8,856 nucleotides of DNA from Thermomicrobiales bacterium (GTDB taxonomy: Bacteria; Chloroflexota; Chloroflexia; Thermomicrobiales; UBA6265). The stretch covers positions 1-8,856 of the forward strand of contig JADLCW010000320.1 in NCBI GenBank assembly GCA_020847015.1. The letters are read 5' to 3'. Positions within the stretch are counted from its first letter, which is position 1. Each line of letters starts with the position of its first letter. The notes beneath the pieces are model-generated. The model saw nothing but the letters and a program-made list of their open reading frames with translations. It did not search any database and was not told where the DNA came from. Shown one piece after another: positions 5,329 through 8,856 of this stretch. Made by a program: the position numbers and the translations under genes.

Positions 5329-5858
5329 TTGCTCCCCTCCGCGTTGGAGAATTCCTGCACCAGTTCGCGCTCGCTCAGCCAGCGTTCGGCGTAGTCGCCG
5401 CCGACGGCATCGGCGATCGCGCCGCGCCAGAACCGCTGGGCGATCGGATTGGCGCGCACCTCCAGCACTTGCCACCGCCCCGGCCAGCGCCGAAACATCT
5501 CCCGCGCCATGATCGCGCCCAGCCCGCGCCGGCGGTAGGCTCGCATCACGAAGAAGGCGGCCACATAGCGCCGGTCGCGGCTATCCGGGAAGGGGCTGTG
5601 CTCCTCGATGAGGGTGAACCCGACCGGGCGGCCGCCCGCGCGCAGCAGCAGCGCGGTCTTGTCGGGGTCGCTCCAGAAGCGAGAGAGATACGGTTCGGGG
5701 TCGGGCAGGAAGACGCCGTTCTCGCCGATATCGTTGTGCTCCATCTCGCTGAAATCGTAGAGGTAGAACTGGAACATCTGGCGCAGCAGCGGCTCCTCGC
5801 CGGGGGGCAGCGGCGCCAGCGTCCATTCAGCGGGCGTCATTTCAACGGGTTCGGTCAT
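5307..5858 (-). CDS. GNAT-family N-acetyltransferase
   Basis: A 183-residue acetyltransferase of the GNAT fold. The acetyl-CoA pyrophosphate loop (motif A) is RRRGLG at 109-114, following the strand VAAFFVM (99-105). NPIAQRFW (137-144) is the typical motif B helix. The N-terminal part, FYLYDFSEME (31-40), begins the substrate side. The acceptor (amine, antibiotic, or protein N-terminus) cannot be told from sequence. The ATG at 5858 has GGAAGG about 10 bases upstream. A longer open frame upstream to 6311 is low-complexity and unlike the family. It is the first clear gene of a minus-strand pair and overlaps the SDR start by 22 bases. Its own start overlaps the stop of a possible small upstream ORF by ATGA. 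Confidence 0.92.
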   Translation of the reverse strand: MTEPVEMTPAEWTLAPLPPGEEPLLRQMFQFYLYDFSEMEHNDIGENGVFLPDPEPYLSRFWSDPDKTALLLRAGGRPVGFTLIEEHSPFPDSRDRRYVAAFFVMRAYRRRGLGAIMAREMFRRWPGRWQVLEVRANPIAQRFWRGAIADAVGGDYAERWLSERELVQEFSNAEGSKWRSEQN

Positions 5859-6094
5859 GGATTCACATCCTTCCCGCGCCCGGCGCTTCCGGTCGCGATG
5901 CCGCGCAACAGCGTGTCGAGAACCAGCGCCGAGGCATCGCGCGGGGCAACCATCGTCACCCAGCCAGTCCACAGCGCGCTCGTGACGAGTTCCGCAACCC
6001 GCGATCCGGCGGGGATGCGCCCCGCGGGGCCCCGTGCATGCGTGACTGTACGCTTCGCCGGGCCCACGAGATCCTCCACGCCCGCCCCGTCCAC
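5855..6094 (-). CDS. Possible small ORF coupled to the GNAT gene, unrecognised
   Basis: This frame, about 79 residues from the GTG at 6094 (or 85 from the TTG at 6112), ends in a TGA that overlaps the GNAT ATG as ATGA, the common signature of translational coupling. The GTG has GGGGGAG 5 bases upstream. Codons show the G-first, G/C-third pattern of real genes here, and no other gene covers 5859-6301 on either strand. The product (for example WVTMVAPRDASALVLDTLLR) is mildly amphipathic, has no family I recognise and no membrane segment. It could be a genuine leader-coupled small protein, the remnant of a larger gene, or chance in GC-rich DNA where long open frames are common. Confidence 0.3.
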   Translation of the reverse strand: MDGAGVEDLVGPAKRTVTHARGPAGRIPAGSRVAELVTSALWTGWVTMVAPRDASALVLDTLLRGIATGSAGRGKDVNP

Positions 6095-6301
6095 CGCCGC
6101 TCCCCCGGTCAATCGCGCATCGCTCCCCGCGCAACCCGGTCCGGCGCCGTACCCGCCAGGCCAAAATCCCCGTATACTTCACCAAAGCAGCGGTCGCGTC
6201 GGGTCGGGGAGCGCCCGGCCGCGCGGCCGCTATTGCCGGATCGCGCCGCGCCTGCCCCGCCCGGCAGGGAGTCCCGCGATCCGGGCGTCGCCGGAGCCGT
6301 C
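5859..6301. other. 443-base stretch without a secure gene
   Basis: This lies between the divergent GNAT gene and the two-helix membrane protein gene. Apart from the possible small minus-strand ORF (5855-6094) and an AT-rich promoter-like patch at about 6162-6190, I see nothing. There is no tRNA cloverleaf, no tandem repeat and no terminator with a T-tract. The plus-strand frame from 6038 encodes Arg/Pro-rich low-complexity sequence and is not credible as protein. Confidence 0.5.
6173..6178 (+). promoter_or_regulatory. -10-like TATACT in an AT-rich patch
   Basis: TATACT matches TATAAT at 5 of 6 positions and lies in the only AT-rich patch of this gap. No -35 match lies at the right distance. 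It could drive the membrane protein gene with a leader of about 115 bases. The GTATAC core is palindromic, so a minus-strand promoter for the GNAT unit is equally possible. Confidence 0.25.
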
Positions 6302-6526
6302 GTGAAACCACGCACCGCCGCCAACCCGCTGCTCCGCATCGCCTCCCTGCTGCTGCTGGTCGCCGGCGCGGCGCTCACCATCGCCGCGCTGTTCGCCGAT
6401 CAGCTCAACCTGACCTTCGGCGGGGTCGGTCTCGGCTGGAAACAGCTCATCGCCGCCATCATCGGGTTGATGCTGCTGCTGCTCGGTCTCGGCGGGCTTA
6501 TGCATCCGCCGCGCCGCTTTCACTGA
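6302..6526 (+). CDS. Small two-helix membrane protein, unknown function
   Basis: A 74-residue hypothetical integral membrane protein. A short basic N-terminus (KPRTAANPLLR) leads into a first helix (about 12-33, LLLLVAGAALTIAALF). A polar, glycine-rich turn follows (34-48, with the sequence GGVGLGWKQ), then a second helix (about 49-67, IAAIIGLMLLLLGLGGLM) and a basic end (HPPRRFH). Positive charges at both ends suggest both termini face the cytoplasm. I chose the GTG at 6302 because GGAG lies 5 bases ahead. The 88 codons upstream in the same frame are Arg/Pro-rich and unlike protein. It lies 73 bases upstream of argS on the same strand and may share its transcript. I recognise no named family. 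Clear codon bias and topology make it likely real. Confidence 0.65.
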   Translation: MKPRTAANPLLRIASLLLLVAGAALTIAALFADQLNLTFGGVGLGWKQLIAAIIGLMLLLLGLGGLMHPPRRFH

Positions 6527-6536
6527 TCCCTACTGT

Positions 6537-6558
6537 CGCGGCGGAGCCGACCGCCGCG
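6537..6558 (+). other. Hairpin between the membrane protein gene and argS
   Basis: Perfect 8-bp stem CGCGGCGG / CCGCCGCG with a 6-base loop, 10 bases after the membrane-protein stop and about 40 bases before the argS ATG. There is no T-run, so it is either a weak terminator of the first gene or a structure in the argS leader. It is too short to be a T-box. Confidence 0.4.
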
Positions 6559-6599
6559 CTCCCGTTCGGCAAACATCGTTGTTGGAGGAATTTTCGTCC

Positions 6600-8828
6600 A
6601 TGACCGACCGCGCCGCGCCTCCCGCCTCCGTTCCCGACATCGCCGGGGGGATCGTCGCCCGCGAGGAGCGCCGGGCCGCCGAGGCGATCGAAGCCGCCAT
6701 CGTCACGCTCGGGCTGCCGCCGCGCCCGGTCGATCTACGCCCGCTCCCATTTGAGGGAACCTGGGGTGTCGCCTCCTCGGTGTGCTTTGGGCTGGCCAAC
6801 GATGCCGTCACAGCCGAACTGGAGGCAATCGGCGCGCTGGAGGGGCTCTCCAAAAAAGAGGTGAAAGCCAAAACCGGCGGACTCGTGCGGGAGCGCATCC
6901 CGGCGCTGGCGCAGCGCGTGGCCGATGCGATCGCCGGGCACGGGTTCGCCAGAGTCGAGGCGGTCAACGGCTACATCAACATCTCCTTCGACGCCAACCG
7001 GATGGCCGCTCGGCTGATCGGCGAAGTGCTGGAGCGGGGCGATGCCTACGGTCGCGTCGCGCCGGTCGCCGAGACGGTCATGGTCGAGCATTCCCAGCCC
7101 AACACCCACAAGGCGTTTCACGTCGGGCATCTCCGCAATAGTTGCCTTGGCGTCAGTCTCACCCACATCCTGCGCGCCGCCGGCTACCAGGTGCAGGACG
7201 CCAACTACATCGGCGACATCGGCATGCATGTCATCAAGTGTCTGTGGTGCTACGAGCGGTTTCACCGGGGTGAGGAGCCGATTGAGCCGGCGGCGCGCGG
7301 CCGCTGGCTGGGCGAGATCTACGCCGAATCGGATGCGCGCCTCAACTTCCGCAAGGACGTGCTGGACTTTTTGCACCTGCTCGCCACCGAAGATCCCACT
7401 TTCGTCGCCGCCATCGACAAGATGCTCAAATTCCTCTGGCGCAAGAATACCGAGGGCGAAGATATCGCCTACCTGCTGGGGCGCATCGCCGCCGCGCAAC
7501 CGATCAAGGATGAGCTGCTGCGCGAGCAGGATGTCATCGTCAAGTTCTGGCCCATCATTGGCGACCAATTGCGCGATCAAATCGCCAACCCCAAGCCGAT
7601 CGCGCCGGTCGACGGCGCGCCGGAGCCGACGACGACGCCCGAGGAGCGGCTCGCCACCTGGGAACGGCTGGCCGAGCACATCGACGACTGGTGGCCGCAC
7701 GTGCCCGCGTGGCGCGAGGAAGTCCGTGAAACCTTCCAGCGCTGGGAGGCGCAGGAGCCGGGCTTTGTCCAACTCTGGGAAACGACTCGCGAATGGAGTC
7801 TGGCCGACTTCCGCCGCATCTTCGATGAACTGGGCGCCCGCTTCGATGTCTGGTTCTTCGAAAGCGAAGTGGAGGCCGAGGGACGGGAGATCGTGCAGGA
7901 ACTGCTGGAGCGCGGCATCGCCGAGGTCTCCGAAGGTCTGCCGGTGGTCAAGATCGACGAAAAGCTGGGACTGGAGACGCCCACCTACCGCACCCTGCCC
8001 ATTCTCCGCTCCGATGGCACAACGCTCTATTCCACCAAGGATCTGGCGCTGACTCGCCGCAAGTTCGAGCGCTTCGGGGTGGATCGCGCCATCTGGGTGG
8101 TGGATGTTCGCCAGTCGCTCTATTTCCAGCAGATCTTCAAGGTGCTGGAGTTGTGGGGGTTCACCCAGGCGGCGCAGTCATTTCACTTGCCATACGAGAT
8201 GGTGCGGCTGCCGGAGGGGGTGATCTCTTCCCGCAAGGGCAACGTGCCGATCTACGACGACATCCGCGACGCCGTGGTGGCGCGGGCGCGCGAGATCATC
8301 GAGGAGAAAAACCCGGATCTGGCTCCCGAAGTGAAGGAGACCGTCGCCTGGCAGGTGGCCATCGGGTCGCTCAAGTACGCGATGCTGGCGCGCGACAACA
8401 ACAAGGTGGTCACCTTCGATCTGGAGGAGGCGCTCTCCTTCGAGGGTCACGCTGCCCCCTACATCCAGTACGCCCACGCTCGCGCCTGCCGCATTCTGGA
8501 GAACGCCGGCGTGATTCCGGCCGATCTCGAAGCGGCCGCCGCCTCGCTCGACTTCGGAACGCCCGCGCCAGAGGAGCTGAGTTTGCTGCAGGCGATCTCC
8601 GCGCTGCCGGACGAAATCCGGGAGGCGGCCGACGACTACCGCCCGCTGGTGATCGCCAACTACGTGTTCGACCTGGCCAAGCGCTTCAACGACTTCTACC
8701 ACGCCTGCCCGGTGCTTCAGAGTCCGGAACCGGTGCGCACGGCGCGGTTGGCGCTGACGGCGGCCACCCGGCAGACGCTGGCCAACGGTTTGGCGCTGTT
8801 GGGCATCGCCGCGCCGGCGGCGATGTAG
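6600..8828 (+). CDS. argS: Arginyl-tRNA synthetase, enlarged form
   Basis: Class I synthetase that charges tRNA-Arg with arginine in the cytoplasm. The protein has 742 residues; most bacterial ArgS have about 550-600. In order: an N-terminal additional domain (about 20-135, for D-loop recognition); the catalytic core opening with SQPNTHKAFHVGHLRN, where HVGH (174-177) is the HIGH motif; DGTTLYSTKDLAL (472-484); ISSRKGN (542-548) as the KMSKS equivalent; and a helical anticodon-binding domain (about 612-742) starting near APYIQYAHARACRILE. About 130 extra residues lie between about 245 and 372, including LHLLATEDPTF and a Trp-rich part (WWPHVPAW, 364-371). Family-like sequence resumes at EWSLADFRRIFDELGARFDV (398-417). 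The ATG at 6600 has GGAGG 11 bases upstream. All catalytic motifs are intact, so it should be functional. Confidence 0.97.
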   Translation: MTDRAAPPASVPDIAGGIVAREERRAAEAIEAAIVTLGLPPRPVDLRPLPFEGTWGVASSVCFGLANDAVTAELEAIGALEGLSKKEVKAKTGGLVRERIPALAQRVADAIAGHGFARVEAVNGYINISFDANRMAARLIGEVLERGDAYGRVAPVAETVMVEHSQPNTHKAFHVGHLRNSCLGVSLTHILRAAGYQVQDANYIGDIGMHVIKCLWCYERFHRGEEPIEPAARGRWLGEIYAESDARLNFRKDVLDFLHLLATEDPTFVAAIDKMLKFLWRKNTEGEDIAYLLGRIAAAQPIKDELLREQDVIVKFWPIIGDQLRDQIANPKPIAPVDGAPEPTTTPEERLATWERLAEHIDDWWPHVPAWREEVRETFQRWEAQEPGFVQLWETTREWSLADFRRIFDELGARFDVWFFESEVEAEGREIVQELLERGIAEVSEGLPVVKIDEKLGLETPTYRTLPILRSDGTTLYSTKDLALTRRKFERFGVDRAIWVVDVRQSLYFQQIFKVLELWGFTQAAQSFHLPYEMVRLPEGVISSRKGNVPIYDDIRDAVVARAREIIEEKNPDLAPEVKETVAWQVAIGSLKYAMLARDNNKVVTFDLEEALSFEGHAAPYIQYAHARACRILENAGVIPADLEAAAASLDFGTPAPEELSLLQAISALPDEIREAADDYRPLVIANYVFDLAKRFNDFYHACPVLQSPEPVRTARLALTAATRQTLANGLALLGIAAPAAM

Positions 8829-8843
8829 GCGCGGCGACCGCGC
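8829..8843 (+). terminator. Hairpin immediately after the argS stop
   Basis: GCGCGG-CGA-CCGCGC: 6-bp perfect stem and 3-base loop starting at the base after the stop codon. A T-tract is not seen in the remaining 13 bases, so a terminator role is only possible. The stem is close enough to the stop to be covered by a terminating ribosome. Confidence 0.25.
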
Positions 8844-8856
8844 GGGCACGACAGCC

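Noticed and set aside
6109..6381. 90-codon minus-strand frame ending next to the small GNAT-coupled ORF
   Set aside because: It overlaps the membrane protein gene on the other strand and is Ser/Arg/Gly-rich, with no ribosome-binding site. Treated as a shadow.
6527..6599. T-box or other amino-acid-responsive riboswitch ahead of argS
   Set aside because: The gap is only 73 bases, with one simple 8-bp stem. No T-box sequence or specifier arrangement can fit.
6735..7772. 345-codon minus-strand frame within argS
   Set aside because: Antisense shadow of a certain gene; no own ribosome-binding site or recognisable domain.
1..8856. CRISPR array, IS element, prophage or tRNA
   Set aside because: I found no regularly spaced direct repeats, transposase-like or phage-like protein, or tRNA-like fold on reading both strands.

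Overview
This is a GC-rich bacterial chromosome window with housekeeping content. The a, c and b subunits of the F-type ATP synthase, the AtpZ-type protein ahead of them, and the overall GC richness and codon choice fit Chloroflexota, possibly the Thermomicrobia/Sphaerobacter side. That placement is an impression from the protein sequences, not a database result. No phage, IS, CRISPR, tRNA or rRNA feature is visible.

Layout. (1) Positions 1-2254, minus strand: the 5' part of an atp operon, read right to left as atpZ (atpI-like), atpB (a), atpE (c), atpF (b). atpF runs off the left edge with at most a few codons missing. An extended -10 promoter candidate lies just ahead of atpZ, and GC-rich hairpins occupy both gaps around atpE. 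(2) Positions 2502-3857, minus strand: a PLP enzyme of the serine hydroxymethyltransferase (SHMT) fold. It sits where Bacillus-type genomes carry glyA upstream of atp, but it has lost several residues that define true SHMT. (3) Positions 3858-4104: a divergent intergenic region with a perfect 12-bp inverted repeat. (4) Positions 4105-4572, plus strand: a YbhB/YbcL-type PEBP protein, convergent with (5) a minus-strand GNAT acetyltransferase - SDR oxidoreductase pair (4591-5858). These two overlap by 22 bp, and a possible small ORF further upstream is ATGA-coupled to the GNAT gene. (6) Positions 6302-6526, plus strand: a 74-residue two-helix membrane protein, followed by (7) argS (6600-8828). 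This is an arginyl-tRNA synthetase of 742 residues with roughly 130 extra residues between its two ATP-binding signatures.

How the genes relate. Only the atp cluster forms one functional unit: the Fo membrane sector, with the Fo assembly/accessory protein first. The F1 genes should lie beyond position 1. The GNAT-SDR pair is a translationally coupled unit of unknown substrate. The rest are single genes. The items most worth attention are the non-canonical SHMT homologue in the glyA position, the long inverted repeat upstream of it, and the enlarged ArgS. I do not see a convincing wholly new multi-gene system here.
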